NCBI GenBank assembly: GCA_030834445.1
Contig: JAURFC010000001.1
Coordinates: forward strand, 214,544 to 278,543
Direction of reading: 5' to 3'
DNA length: 64,000 bases
Origin: Bacillota bacterium
GTDB taxonomy: Bacteria; Bacillota_I; Bacilli_A; RFN20; CAG-826
The notes beneath the pieces are model-generated. The model was not told where the DNA came from, searched no databases, and saw nothing but the letters and a program-made list of their open reading frames with translations. Numbering within the stretch: position 1 is the first letter of the stretch; every line of letters starts with the position of its first letter. The position numbers and the translations under genes are program-made. Shown piece by piece: positions 1 through 10,369 of the stretch.

Positions 1-591
1 GTAAGCGACCTGAATGATGTAAATGTAAGAAATACATCTTTTTGCCACCCGTTTTCATATACTTTGCGGTTACTTCTCGCACTTTTTCTTCATAGTCAAA
101 ATGAATGGAAGCTAATTTTTCACCTTGTACTTCATTATTAACAACGACTAGGGGAATTTTGTAACTTGAGAGTTTTGCAATATCCGATTGATCGAGTTCA
201 TCATCAAAAATAATCGCACCATCCACATGGGATGTAATCACTTTTTCAACGACTTGTAGAGCATCTTCTTTGGATTTATTCGTTACGAATAAAGTTAATT
301 GGTATCCGAGTGTTTTTGCTTCATCCGTCATTCCGTTTAACATGTTGGCGATATACACATAGTTTGCACTTGGAATCACAATACCGATGTTGGTTGTTTT
401 ATTCGTTGCAAGTGCTTGTGCAAGACGAGATGGTTTATACCCAAGACGTGCAATCGTTTCCTCAACCCTTTTTTTTGTTTTTGCAGTGACATTCGAATTA
501 TTATTGATGACGCGTGACACTGTCGCTAGAGAAACCCCAGAAGCAACGGCAACTTCATAAATTGTGACGCGATCTTTCATGTTTTTCATGA
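1..591 (-). CDS. LacI-family transcriptional regulator (3' end truncated by the window edge)
   Basis: Reverse-strand translation begins MKNMKDRVTIYEVAVASGVSLATVSRVINNNSNVTAKTKKRVEETIARLGYKPSRLAQAL (LacI HTH), then a periplasmic-binding-like domain. GGAGG RBS upstream of 591. No stop before base 1. Confidence 0.9.
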
Positions 592-674
592 AATCATCCT
601 CCATACTGAAATTTCTTACATTATAAATGAAAATATTTTACATTCCACTACTAATGCTTGGAAGTTAATACTTG

Positions 675-1775
675 TTAAAGAGGGAATAAAACGCGTTCTA
701 ATCGATGACTATCGAGTTTTTTTCGACCAAATTTTGCTTGATCTTCACCGTTCAGCATGACAAGGTCTCCGGTAAAGTTCGTGCGTAATGTCACTAAGTA
801 CAACCCCACACCATACAAATCAACCGGGGTATTTTCGCGTTCAAATCGAGCAATTTTTTCAGGATTAAAACCCGAACTTACAATAATTTTTACATGGTGA
901 AAACCATTTTCATTTAAGGCATTTCGTAACGCTTTAATGAGCGGCGGATTCACGCCATGAACATCGCCTTGAATGGCTTCAGGATGCCGGGTAAAGTAGG
1001 CATCGATTAAACTTTGCGACGTATCGACTCGCACAGCGCCAAGGTCTTTCGGAAATGCGTGTGCGACTTTTAAGGACTCCGTGATTACATCATTGGTGTA
1101 GTCCACGAGGGCCGTAATTTTTTCATTCGGAAACGTTTGATGATATAACGTAGCTGCTTTAACGATATCACCTTGGCACATTTGGATCAGAGCATGCGGC
1201 ATTGTCCCCATCCCTTTACCACCCCACCACGATCCTTGAGCATCCGTACTTACTTTTTGAATGCCTGAAACATAACTCGCATAGCCATCACCCGCTTGGG
1301 TGTGATAATCATCTTGACGATCCGCCATGGAAAACACCGGTTTTCCATTCGCCACTTTTAATACATCACGAGTATTGGAAGCGACGGAAGTCCTTCGTGA
1401 CAAAATACCATCAATCGTGGATTCTAAAAATCCAAAATCTTCATAACGACCTTCAATGGTTAAGATGGGTTCTTTACCGTTTAATGGATCTCCGTCATGA
1501 AGGGCATGAATAACTAAATCTTCGGGATGACGCGCACACGTATGAATTAAGGCAATTGCTTCATCAATGCCACATGCAATTAAATCATTTTGCCATTGAA
1601 AAAATTGCATATAGACGCGTTGATTAGGAAGAAATTGCTCAACAATTTTTCGGGTTTTTAAAAAATAATTCGCCGTATAAAATCCTGCTTTTAACGAGGA
1701 AGAAAACTGAAACGTTTCGTTCGTTAAACGTTTCATTTTGCCCGCCTTTTTTAATTCAACTTCTGGTTGTAGCAT
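675..1775 (-). CDS. pncB: Nicotinate phosphoribosyltransferase
   Basis: 366 aa ORF; motifs FSSSLKAGFYTANYF and DYTNDVITESLKVAHAFPKDLGAVRVDTSQSL are typical of the NAPRTase family. Confidence 0.85.
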   Translation of the reverse strand: MLQPEVELKKAGKMKRLTNETFQFSSSLKAGFYTANYFLKTRKIVEQFLPNQRVYMQFFQWQNDLIACGIDEAIALIHTCARHPEDLVIHALHDGDPLNGKEPILTIEGRYEDFGFLESTIDGILSRRTSVASNTRDVLKVANGKPVFSMADRQDDYHTQAGDGYASYVSGIQKVSTDAQGSWWGGKGMGTMPHALIQMCQGDIVKAATLYHQTFPNEKITALVDYTNDVITESLKVAHAFPKDLGAVRVDTSQSLIDAYFTRHPEAIQGDVHGVNPPLIKALRNALNENGFHHVKIIVSSGFNPEKIARFERENTPVDLYGVGLYLVTLRTNFTGDLVMLNGEDQAKFGRKKLDSHRLERVLFPL

Positions 1776-2370
1776 AAAAGTCTTCTCCTAATTCTTTATC
1801 GTTCCACGCTTGCAACATCACACCCGCTTGTGTAACGGGTTCGATCCCGAGTGTTTTTTGTGAACAAAACATGCCTTCGGTTTTTTGTTTTAGCATCATG
1901 GTGGTTTCCATCATTGAACCATCATTCATGAGCGCACCATCTACGGCAACGACCACACCACTACCTACGCTGACGGTGGCTGAATTTGTCACGATTTGTC
2001 GGGTGAACGTACCCAAGTTAACTTGACACACGAATAAGTGGTCCGAATCAGGATGTTCTTCTTTTTGTGTGAGTCTCCCTTTGATAAATCCAGAGGAAAA
2101 GGGTCGAAGAGGGGATGGTAAGGCAATGCCTTCAAGTTCTGTTTCTAAGTAGGCGAGTAAGTCCTCATTGATTTTTCGTACGATGCCAGGTTGAAGTGAA
2201 AATTTTTCATTTAACGTTTCATTCCATGGAATATTGATGCCAATCAATTGATTCTGACAGTACAACAGCTGATGCCCGCGATGAACTTCAACACGATCAG
2301 CTGTTTTCGTTTGTTGATAGATCAAAAACAACCATTGGGAAAAGTGACGAGGTTGAACGAGCGCGTACAT
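1756..2370 (-). CDS. ytpR: YtpR-like tRNA-binding-domain protein
   Basis: C-terminal OB-fold/tRNA-binding region HPDSDHLFVCQVNLGTFTRQIVTNSATVSVGSGVVVAVDGA...GMFCSQKTLGI. Confidence 0.75.
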   Translation of the reverse strand: MYALVQPRHFSQWLFLIYQQTKTADRVEVHRGHQLLYCQNQLIGINIPWNETLNEKFSLQPGIVRKINEDLLAYLETELEGIALPSPLRPFSSGFIKGRLTQKEEHPDSDHLFVCQVNLGTFTRQIVTNSATVSVGSGVVVAVDGALMNDGSMMETTMMLKQKTEGMFCSQKTLGIEPVTQAGVMLQAWNDKELGEDFYATTRS

Positions 2371-3459
2371 TTAACGATCCTCACGTTGAAGTTGTTCAAA
2401 TCGAGTGATAGAAAAATCTTTTAACATGGTGAGCAAGGTTTTCTTACTGGCAAAAAAATCATAGGTATCAAGAATAGTGGACGGAGAATGAATACTTCGT
2501 GCGACGATACAGTGCGTTAACGTCATCACACCCGCGTTGGATTTATGAACCGCTCCCGCATCGGTCCCCCCTGGAGAATCAAAATATTGAAAAGGTACGC
2601 GCGCGCGTTTCGCCATTTTTTCTTGATAAGCTAACAACGTAGGACGTGCTACCATGGAACGATCTAAATACCGCAATAAGACGCCTTGCCCTAACTGACC
2701 GAGTTCATCCGGTTTTCCGCTACTATCGCGTGCCGGTGAGCAATCTAACACAATCGCAAAATCCGGATGAATACGATGGGTCATGGTTTGTGCACCTCGT
2801 AAACCGACTTCTTCTTGGACCGAGGCACCTACATAAAGATCATAAGGTAAGTCTTTGCTTTCTAACGCGTCAAGAATGGAAAGTCCCATCACAAGACTGT
2901 AGCGATTATCAAACGCTTTTCCTAAAATGCGTTGACCGCCTGCTAAGGTTTGAAAAGGTGCATCAAAGGTTACCATCGCCCCGAGTTGAATTCCCGCTTC
3001 AAGAACAGCTTTTTTTGAAGATAATCCCACATCAAGGTAAACATCTTCCACGCGAGGAATGGGTGGTGAACCTGCGCCAAGTAAATGGGGTGGTGTTGCA
3101 TCTATGGCACCAATCACGTATGTTTTTTGCGTAGTTTTTACGCGCATACGTTGGGAGGTTAACGTTAACGGATTGATACCTCCAATTGGCAATAAGCGCA
3201 GCATCCCGTTGTCTTCAATTTTGCTGACGATAAAACCAATCTCATCCATATGGCCCATGATCATCACTTTTAATGCATGAGGGTTTTTGGATTTTTTAAC
3301 CGCAAAAATAGAACCTAAAGCATCGGTAATAATGGGGAGATTTTTTGCTTCAAAATGTCGCTTTAAAAATGCAGCAACTTCATTTTCTTGACCGGAAATG
3401 GCATTTTTTTCTGAAAGTGTTTTAAACCAAGATAATTCTTTTTTTGTTAAGTAATTCAT
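2371..3459 (-). CDS. M42-family glutamyl aminopeptidase / endoglucanase-like
   Basis: VMIMGHMDEIGFIV, GKAFDNRYS, ASVQEEVGLRGA, FDSPGGTDAGAVHKSNAGV motifs of M42 peptidases. Confidence 0.85.
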   Translation of the reverse strand: MNYLTKKELSWFKTLSEKNAISGQENEVAAFLKRHFEAKNLPIITDALGSIFAVKKSKNPHALKVMIMGHMDEIGFIVSKIEDNGMLRLLPIGGINPLTLTSQRMRVKTTQKTYVIGAIDATPPHLLGAGSPPIPRVEDVYLDVGLSSKKAVLEAGIQLGAMVTFDAPFQTLAGGQRILGKAFDNRYSLVMGLSILDALESKDLPYDLYVGASVQEEVGLRGAQTMTHRIHPDFAIVLDCSPARDSSGKPDELGQLGQGVLLRYLDRSMVARPTLLAYQEKMAKRARVPFQYFDSPGGTDAGAVHKSNAGVMTLTHCIVARSIHSPSTILDTYDFFASKKTLLTMLKDFSITRFEQLQREDR

Positions 3460-4073
3460 CGTTTTTTTGCTATCAACCGATAAATCGGTTCTCCTCTATC
3501 GCGAAAGTATCGCTCATATTCCGTGGCAACGTCCCCGTCTTCTACCGAATCATACGGTTCTTGCACGAATATTATATCATATGGAAAAAGTGCTAAATTT
3601 TTCAGGGTAAACGCGAACAAATCATGATTATCTGTCTTCATGATGAGTAACCCTGATGCTTGAAGAATCCGTGTGATTTTTTCTAAATTACCGATGGCTG
3701 TTAAACGTCGTTTATGGTGACGTAATTTCGGCCATGGATCAGAAAAATTTAAATAAATGGTTTGAAAGGTTTCATCTTTCATCGTTAAGGAAAATTTTGC
3801 AAAATCGCCTAAGAGTAAATGAACATTCGGAAGTTCATGTTCAAGAACCTTTTTAAGTGCAAAGGCAAAAACGGTAGTCGCCCGTTCAATCCCATAATAA
3901 TAAATATGCGGGTTTAGCGATGCTTTTCCTACGATAAAATCGCCTTTTCCCATACCAATTTCCAAATGAGCATGGCTGGCATGTAGGACGACAAAAGGAT
4001 GATCGTCTTGGGTAATTCGTGAGGCGTTTTCAGCAATAAGAGGCTTGGCCCAAGGTTTATTTTTTAAGCGCAT
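3456..4073 (-). CDS. trmB: tRNA (guanine-N7-)-methyltransferase
   Basis: LEIGMGKGDFIV, YLNFSDPWPKLRHHKRRLT motifs of TrmB. Confidence 0.92.
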   Translation of the reverse strand: MRLKNKPWAKPLIAENASRITQDDHPFVVLHASHAHLEIGMGKGDFIVGKASLNPHIYYYGIERATTVFAFALKKVLEHELPNVHLLLGDFAKFSLTMKDETFQTIYLNFSDPWPKLRHHKRRLTAIGNLEKITRILQASGLLIMKTDNHDLFAFTLKNLALFPYDIIFVQEPYDSVEDGDVATEYERYFRDRGEPIYRLIAKKR

Positions 4074-5433
4074 GCATGCGACCTAAATCTGCCATCGCAC
4101 GTGCATAAATACTAATACTACGCGTGAAGTCTTCTAAATCGATTTTTTCATCGTTTTCGTGAATAAAGTCTTCTTTTCCAGGAAATTTACTGCCAAAGGC
4201 AACGGTATTTTTTGCTTCTTTTGCATACGTTCCACCACCAATGGTCACCATTGGGGTTTTCTTATCACCGGTTTCTTCTTGATACGCATTTAATAAGGTT
4301 TGAATCATGGGTGAATCAGGTTGCATCAATAACGGTTCTGATACCATTAACGCCTGGAACGAAAGTGGTTTGGGTGTAATGGTCTTAACGCCTTGGGCAA
4401 CGGTATCAAAGGAGACGGTTTCAGGATATCGATAATTGGCGATTAATGAAAATTTTCCTTTGATTAAGTGAATTAAACCCACATTCAGCGTTGTTTCATG
4501 AAGGAGTTTACTGCGATAATATTGACCGAGTTTTTTCCCGTTAAATTGACTGTATTGTTGCGCAATCCTCACGAGTTCGGGGAAAGGATAAATACGCGCT
4601 AACACGCCTAATAGTTTCGTACCGGCATTCACACCCAATTGCGGTAAGGACCCATGAGCCGCTTTTCCAAACAAGGTGATGGTTGTGGTTTTTCCTTCAT
4701 GCTTAACCGAATAGGGAAGTTTAGTGGCTCGCAAGATCGGTTCAATACGATCATAGCGATCAATAACAGCCGTCGCTTCATCAATCACGGAGTTGGCCAC
4801 AATGCCAGCCCGAATTTCATGAATCGAGGGCCAGGCTACTTTTCCAGAAATTTCATAATTAGCAATCCCTTTTTCTCCGTAGATTAACGGAAAATTACCA
4901 TCGGGGGTAAACCCACTTTCCGGGTAAGGTTTTTTTAATTGATGGAAGTAATATTTTAAGCAACCGCTGCCTTTTTCTTCATTACCACCAATGACAAGCC
5001 GCACTTGATAACCCTCAATGAGGGAATGATCTTTCAAGAGTTTTAAAGCATAAAATGCTGCTAGGGCAGGACCTTTATCATCTGAGGTCCCTCGACCATA
5101 CATTTTTTCATTTTCAATCACACCACCAAAAGGGGGATGAATCCATCCTTCGGCAACGGGAACGACATCCGCGTGCGCATACACACCAATGAGTGGGCCA
5201 TTTCCAATGGTAATTTCTGTTGCATGACCATCACAATAATCGACTTTGAATCCTTCTTTTTCAGCAAGTTTTCCGATAAACTGTAATGCTTGATAAACGC
5301 CTTCACCATAAGGTTTCTTTTTACCAATCGTTTTTTCATCGTGAATGGAATTAATTTGAATCCAGGAACTTAATTGACGAATCGCTTCCTCAAAATAAGG
5401 TTCTGCATAAGTTTGAAATGGGGTTTTCATCAC
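4057..5433 (-). CDS. pepV: M20-family dipeptidase (PepV-like)
   Basis: IGVYAHADVVPVAEGW, GRGTSDDKGPALAAFYALK, GGNEEKGSGCLKYYF motifs. Confidence 0.85.
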   Translation of the reverse strand: MMKTPFQTYAEPYFEEAIRQLSSWIQINSIHDEKTIGKKKPYGEGVYQALQFIGKLAEKEGFKVDYCDGHATEITIGNGPLIGVYAHADVVPVAEGWIHPPFGGVIENEKMYGRGTSDDKGPALAAFYALKLLKDHSLIEGYQVRLVIGGNEEKGSGCLKYYFHQLKKPYPESGFTPDGNFPLIYGEKGIANYEISGKVAWPSIHEIRAGIVANSVIDEATAVIDRYDRIEPILRATKLPYSVKHEGKTTTITLFGKAAHGSLPQLGVNAGTKLLGVLARIYPFPELVRIAQQYSQFNGKKLGQYYRSKLLHETTLNVGLIHLIKGKFSLIANYRYPETVSFDTVAQGVKTITPKPLSFQALMVSEPLLMQPDSPMIQTLLNAYQEETGDKKTPMVTIGGGTYAKEAKNTVAFGSKFPGKEDFIHENDEKIDLEDFTRSISIYARAMADLGRMHALKK

Positions 5434-5434
5434 G

Positions 5435-6055
5435 TTATCTCCTTGCGTTAATTATACGACGAATGCTCGGAATTTTCGAGGATGCAACCGCAAGCGTAGG
5501 CAGTAAGAAAAAAGCGATGAGGGCTTCCCAAATGCCATTGAGGCTGAGCACCAAAAGAATAAACGTCCAATACGTTTCATTAAAGCCAATGCCGGCGAGC
5601 GCTTCAAGCACATTTTGTCCTTGTAATAATCCCATGATGCCTAAAACAAGCAAGGTATGCATTACGGTAAAAATCGCTGCAAACATGGCTAGTACACTTC
5701 GTTGAATCCAAACTGTTTTTAGTAACGTTTGAATCAAAGTAAATCCGATTCCCGCCAGGAGACCAAACATGAGGCGTGGGGTAATGGAAATTAATGGGTT
5801 TTGAAAGAAGGGATCGAGAATTCCCGTTGGATTGGCACTGGCTTGCCAAAACGAAAGAAAGCCAAATAAAAAACCATAATATAATCCCCCTCGCCAGCCA
5901 AATAAAAATGCACCGACAAGGACAGGAATGTGCATGATGGTAAAGGATACCGCAGGATTAATCGTAATAAAGCCTAAGGAAGGTATCAGTCCCATTAAAA
6001 GCAAAATGGCCGTCAGCATTGCATTAAACGACATCACAAAAAGACGTTGATTCAT
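5435..6055 (-). CDS. ECF transporter S component, likely pantothenate (PanT-like)
   Basis: 206 aa polytopic membrane protein, with INPAVSFTIMHIPVLVGAFLFGWRGGLYYGFLFGFLSF characteristic of ECF S components; overlaps coaX. Confidence 0.7.
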   Translation of the reverse strand: MNQRLFVMSFNAMLTAILLLMGLIPSLGFITINPAVSFTIMHIPVLVGAFLFGWRGGLYYGFLFGFLSFWQASANPTGILDPFFQNPLISITPRLMFGLLAGIGFTLIQTLLKTVWIQRSVLAMFAAIFTVMHTLLVLGIMGLLQGQNVLEALAGIGFNETYWTFILLVLSLNGIWEALIAFFLLPTLAVASSKIPSIRRIINARR

Positions 6056-6822
6056 AAAAATAACTCCTTGTTTTTTTGATAAATTGTGAATAAACCATCA
6101 ACATTTAAAAAAGGATCCCATTGAACATCGCTAGGTAGATGATCGTTAAAATAATGACTGTACCCTCCCGTCATAATTTTTTTGCATGGATAACCCATTT
6201 CTTTTTCAATTCCATTCATGAGATTAAAGACCATCGCTTCATGACCCAAAATTACACCTGATGTAATTGAATCAGGGGTGTTTTTTCCAAGAATTTTTGT
6301 GGGTCGTTTTAAGGGAATATCCATGAGTTGAGACGCTTTTCCAATGAGTGCTTGATAGGAAATCATAAACCCAGGAAGAATACTAACGCCAATCAAACGA
6401 CCGTGTTGATCAATACCGATGAGTTTTGTTGCCGTCCCTAAATCTGCAATGATACAGGGATAGCCATAGCGGTTCATCGCTTGAACCCCATCGACAACTA
6501 GATCACTCCCAAGTTCGCTAGGATGGTCAATTTGTATGGGTAGTCCTGTCTTAAAACCTTTGGAAAAAACAACCGGTTTTTTGTGAAGGAGTGCGGTTAA
6601 AATCGTTACCATCATCGGGGTGATTGAGGGCACAACACTACTGATGAAAATTGCTTCTGGCAAGGTTAAACAATACCGCGAGAGCATCGGTTGTAATTTT
6701 ATTGTAAATTCATCTTCGGATAAATTATGTTCGGTAAGAACGGTAAAAAAAGCAGTTCGCTTTTCGTTTTCATAGGTTGCAAAGCTTAAGGCAGTATTGC
6801 CAATATCTAAGACTAAAACCAT
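6052..6822 (-). CDS. coaX: Type III pantothenate kinase
   Basis: MVLVLDIGNTALSFATYEN, SSVVPSITPMM, IIADLGTATKLIGI, GGVI/SGVILGHEAM motifs. Confidence 0.9.
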   Translation of the reverse strand: MVLVLDIGNTALSFATYENEKRTAFFTVLTEHNLSEDEFTIKLQPMLSRYCLTLPEAIFISSVVPSITPMMVTILTALLHKKPVVFSKGFKTGLPIQIDHPSELGSDLVVDGVQAMNRYGYPCIIADLGTATKLIGIDQHGRLIGVSILPGFMISYQALIGKASQLMDIPLKRPTKILGKNTPDSITSGVILGHEAMVFNLMNGIEKEMGYPCKKIMTGGYSHYFNDHLPSDVQWDPFLNVDGLFTIYQKNKELFL

Positions 6823-6883
6823 AGTACCTCCGCTCTCATCTTGTTACCAAGTATGATGCTAGTGTAAGTATAAACTATCGGCA

Positions 6884-9289
6884 CTAAATGACGATAAAAT
6901 TTACTAATTTATTTTTAACGACAATTACTTTTTTAATGGTTTTACCCTCAAGATATTTTTGCACTTCAGGTTTTGCTTGAATCACGGTTTGAACCGCTTC
7001 ATCACTTAAACCATTTTCAACTTCAATCGCCACCTTAAATTTTCCATTTAAGCTGACTGCAATCGAGAGCGTCGATTGAATGAGTTTCGTTTCATCATAG
7101 GTCGGCCAAGGTGAAAAGGCGAGCGTTCCCTCAAATCCTAAAAGCGACCATAATTCTTCGCCAAGATGGGGAGCAACACACGAAAATAATTGAATAAAAC
7201 CTTTTAGATATGGACGATATATCGAGGGTGCCTTATATGCTTCATTAATGAAAATCATCATTTGCGAAATCGCCGTATTCATTTGTAAATTTTCAAAATC
7301 AAGCGTAACTTTTTTTACAAGGGTATGATACGCAAAATCCAACGATTGATCATTTGCGTCTTGTTGAAGGGATTGATAATCTGGAGCTACCATGAGGCGA
7401 TAGACACGGTCTAGAAATCGCCGTGCCCCTTCTAGCCCACTATTGGACCAAGGAAGTGACGCTTCAAGGGGTCCCATAAACATTTCATAAAGACGTAACG
7501 TATCGGCACCAAATTGATCGATAATTTCATCAGGGTTGACAACATTTCCGCGAGATTTTGACATTTTTTCTCCGTTTTCACCTAAAATCATGCCTTGATG
7601 AAAAAGTTTTTTAAAGGGTTCTTGGGTCGTAACAACCTCTAGGTCAAATAAAAATTTATGATAGAACCGAGCATAAAGTAAATGCAAGACAGCATGCTCA
7701 GCACCCCCCACATAAAGATCCACGGGTAACCAATGTTTAAGGAGTTTTTCATCCGCGATTGTCGTGTCATTTTTGGGATCTAAATAACGAATATAATACC
7801 AGCAACTTCCCGCCCATTGAGGCATGGTGTTTGTTTCACGTACATACCGTTTTCCATCAAGGACAACATCGAGCCAAGATCCTGCATGAACTAAGGGAGA
7901 TTCACCCGTACCGCTTGGTTTAAACTCTTTTAATTCGGGTAGTAATAAGGGTAGCTCATCCACTCTAACAGGAACGATTTCTCCGGTTTCTTTTTCAAAC
8001 ATGACCGGAATGGGTTCTCCCCAATAACGTTGACGCGAAAACAACCAATCCCGAAGTTTATAATTGGTTTTCCAGCGACCTTGTTGCGTGGCAATCAGTT
8101 TTTCTGTGATGATTAGTCGAGCATCTTCAATCAACGTCCCATTCGCGTTTTCAGAGGCGATGTGGGGTGCATCATCAATCATCGCCGCGCTTCCATCAAA
8201 CCCTTCCAAAACAGGAATTATCGGCAGATCATACGTTTTAGCAAAGGCAAAATCACGTTCATCATGGGCAGGAACGGCCATGACGGCACCCGTACCATAA
8301 CCATAAAGAACATAATCAGCGACCCAAATGGGTAATCGGGCTTGATTGACTGGATTAATGGCATAAGCTCCCGTAAATACTCCTGTTTTTTCTTTATTAA
8401 GTTCGGTTCGATCTAAATCAGATTTTGTTGAAACCACTCTTCGGTATGCTTCAATGGCATCACGTTGCGAAGCCGACACAATGACATCGACCAGGGGATG
8501 TTCTGGAGCAAGGACACAATACGTAGCACCATACAAGGTATCCGCCCGCGTCGTAAAGACTGTAAATTGTTCTGACGTTTTTTCAACTTGAAAATCGACT
8601 TCAGTTCCCTGTGATTTCCCAATCCAGTTTTTTTGCATATCCAAGGTGGATTTGGGCCAGTCTAAACCGTCAAGTCCATCGAGTAAGGAATCCGCATAGG
8701 CGGTAATTTTTAGGACCCATTGACGCATTAATCGCCGTTCGACAGGGAAGCCACCTACTTCGGATTTTCCATCAATCACTTCTTCATTGGATAAAACTGT
8801 TCCTAATGCCGGACAAAAATTAACGGGTTTTTCATCAATATAAGCGAGACCTTTTTCGAGAAATTTTAAAAAGATCCATTGCGTCCACTTGTAATATTGC
8901 GGATCCGTCGTTGCAAGTTCTTTCGTCCAGTCATAACTAAACCCAAGGGCTTGAATTTGTTTTTTAATATTCGCGATATTTTTTTCAGTAAATCCCGCAG
9001 GATGATTATTAGTTTTTAACGCGTATTGCTCGGCAGGCAAGCCAAACGCATCCCACCCCATGGGATGCAAAACGTTATACCCTTGCATCCGTTTCATACG
9101 GGCGATAATATCGGTGGCCGTATAGCCTTCAGGATGACCAACATGGAGTCCTTGGGCAGAAGGATAAGGAAACATATCCAGGATGTAGTATTTGGGTTTT
9201 GAAAAATCATAGACATCGGTGACAAAAATTTGCTCTTTTTCCCAATAGGCTTGCCACTTCGGCTCGATTTTTTTGTGATCGTAATTCAT
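6884..9289 (-). CDS. leuS: Leucyl-tRNA synthetase
   Basis: 801 aa with [21 protein letters not shown] (HIGH), [15 protein letters not shown] (KMSKS), editing domain; RBS GGAGG. Confidence 0.97.
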   Translation of the reverse strand: MNYDHKKIEPKWQAYWEKEQIFVTDVYDFSKPKYYILDMFPYPSAQGLHVGHPEGYTATDIIARMKRMQGYNVLHPMGWDAFGLPAEQYALKTNNHPAGFTEKNIANIKKQIQALGFSYDWTKELATTDPQYYKWTQWIFLKFLEKGLAYIDEKPVNFCPALGTVLSNEEVIDGKSEVGGFPVERRLMRQWVLKITAYADSLLDGLDGLDWPKSTLDMQKNWIGKSQGTEVDFQVEKTSEQFTVFTTRADTLYGATYCVLAPEHPLVDVIVSASQRDAIEAYRRVVSTKSDLDRTELNKEKTGVFTGAYAINPVNQARLPIWVADYVLYGYGTGAVMAVPAHDERDFAFAKTYDLPIIPVLEGFDGSAAMIDDAPHIASENANGTLIEDARLIITEKLIATQQGRWKTNYKLRDWLFSRQRYWGEPIPVMFEKETGEIVPVRVDELPLLLPELKEFKPSGTGESPLVHAGSWLDVVLDGKRYVRETNTMPQWAGSCWYYIRYLDPKNDTTIADEKLLKHWLPVDLYVGGAEHAVLHLLYARFYHKFLFDLEVVTTQEPFKKLFHQGMILGENGEKMSKSRGNVVNPDEIIDQFGADTLRLYEMFMGPLEASLPWSNSGLEGARRFLDRVYRLMVAPDYQSLQQDANDQSLDFAYHTLVKKVTLDFENLQMNTAISQMMIFINEAYKAPSIYRPYLKGFIQLFSCVAPHLGEELWSLLGFEGTLAFSPWPTYDETKLIQSTLSIAVSLNGKFKVAIEVENGLSDEAVQTVIQAKPEVQKYLEGKTIKKVIVVKNKLVNFIVI

Positions 9290-9300
9290 TGCATTTCCTC

Positions 9301-9455
9301 CAATAAAAAAACGTCCATTTTGAAGGACGCTTTTAAGCGCGGTACCACCTTACTTTACACGTGAACGTGCACACTCAAACCCTTTTAACGCAAGGGTACG
9401 AATTGATACATTTTGGGTGAGAAGAAGGGACGCCCTTCGTATTCCAAATCAATTA
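9301..9455 (-). promoter_or_regulatory. T-box riboswitch leader of leuS (tRNA-Leu, CUC specifier) with transcription terminator
   Basis: Reverse strand reads AAGGTGGTACCGCGCTT (T-box motif, 9335-9351), then hairpin CGTCC..GGACG plus T-run (9301-9330). Small Stem I at 9401-9454 contains CTC followed by A (9418-9421). The UGGU bulge complements ACCA (discriminator A). -10-like TATGCTAAAAT lies upstream. Confidence 0.9.
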
Positions 9456-9486
9456 AATGTATTTTAGCATAATTAAGCAAAATATG

Positions 9487-9515
9487 TTGTGAATTTCTCG
9501 GATCCGTGATACTAT
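9487..9515 (+). promoter_or_regulatory. Sigma-70-type promoter of rpmB
   Basis: TTGTGA - 17 bp - TACTAT, followed by RBS CGGAGGAG and ATG at 9541. Confidence 0.6.
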
Positions 9516-9540
9516 CTACACGTTGTCGGAGGAGATCAAA

Positions 9541-9735
9541 ATGGCAAGAGTATGCAAAGTTTCAGGTAAAGGACCCATGACGGGAAATGCCCGTAGTCAT
9601 AGTTTACGTGCGACACGTCGTACGTGGAATGTTAATTTACAAACCTATCAAATTACGGAAAACGGTGTGACCAAATCTGTGAAGATGTCCGCCCGTGCCT
9701 ATCGCAGTTTGATGAAAAATCAAGCTACCCGATAA
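9541..9735 (+). CDS. rpmB: 50S ribosomal protein L28
   Basis: MARVCKVSGKGPMTGNARSHSLRATRRTWNVNLQ. Start set at ATG 9541 by RBS GGAGGAG; the ORF track extends further upstream. Confidence 0.93.
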   Translation: MARVCKVSGKGPMTGNARSHSLRATRRTWNVNLQTYQITENGVTKSVKMSARAYRSLMKNQATR

Positions 9736-10369
9736 GTAGCGCGATTAGCCAACTGACGAAAAAGAGCAATCCATTCGCTAAACTCAACCACGTCGTATAC
9801 GCCAGCACAAACCAATTGGGTCGCTGTACACGTGGTTTTTTATTTTCTTCTTCAATTCGCTCAAGTTGATACCACGTTCTTAAACGAGGATTGATGAGTA
9901 AAAAAGACTGGAATAACCATTGGATCGTCATGGTCCATGGTAAAAAACGTTGGAGTGCTTCATAAGGACCTAAATACGTTGCGTATATTCCTACGGCTAG
10001 TATCATCCACGTCAAAACAAGGATGATAATATGCATTAATAAAAACCAAGGGAGCATACGGGGTTTAATCCAAGCAAGAAGACTCCAAACGATCACCCAT
10101 AGCAATAAAAGAATCCATAGCCATTGAAAAGGTACGGGAGTAAAACGTTGCCAAGCTTGTTGAACCCAACCGATTCCAAGGCTGGCGATGACAACGATAC
10201 TTAAGAAAAAAACAGGAGAGAAGTGAAAATAACGATTCTCAAAAAGTTCATAAAGAAACTGATTTTGCCAACGGAATCGAACGCGATGTTCACGCTGATA
10301 TTCTCGAACACCTAGGACGCCTAGAAAACATACACTTAAAACAAATGCCCAGCCAAAGGCAATGATCAT
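9725..10369 (-). CDS. Hypothetical multi-pass membrane protein
   Basis: 214 aa ORF with several hydrophobic segments, overlapping rpe by an ATG/stop overlap. No family recognised. Confidence 0.65.
   Translation of the reverse strand: MIIAFGWAFVLSVCFLGVLGVREYQREHRVRFRWQNQFLYELFENRYFHFSPVFFLSIVVIASLGIGWVQQAWQRFTPVPFQWLWILLLLWVIVWSLLAWIKPRMLPWFLLMHIIILVLTWMILAVGIYATYLGPYEALQRFLPWTMTIQWLFQSFLLINPRLRTWYQLERIEEENKKPRVQRPNWFVLAYTTWLSLANGLLFFVSWLIALLIG

Noticed and set aside
592-674. Possible LacI operator/cre palindrome around TGAAAATATTTTACA
   Set aside because: Symmetry is imperfect and the region is simply AT-rich; not enough support to call an operator.
1202-1513. 103-aa plus-strand ORF opposite pncB, and similar ORFs at 2646-3134, 11725-12039, 13197-13505
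   Set aside because: Fully antisense to conserved genes, no RBS, no recognisable protein features.
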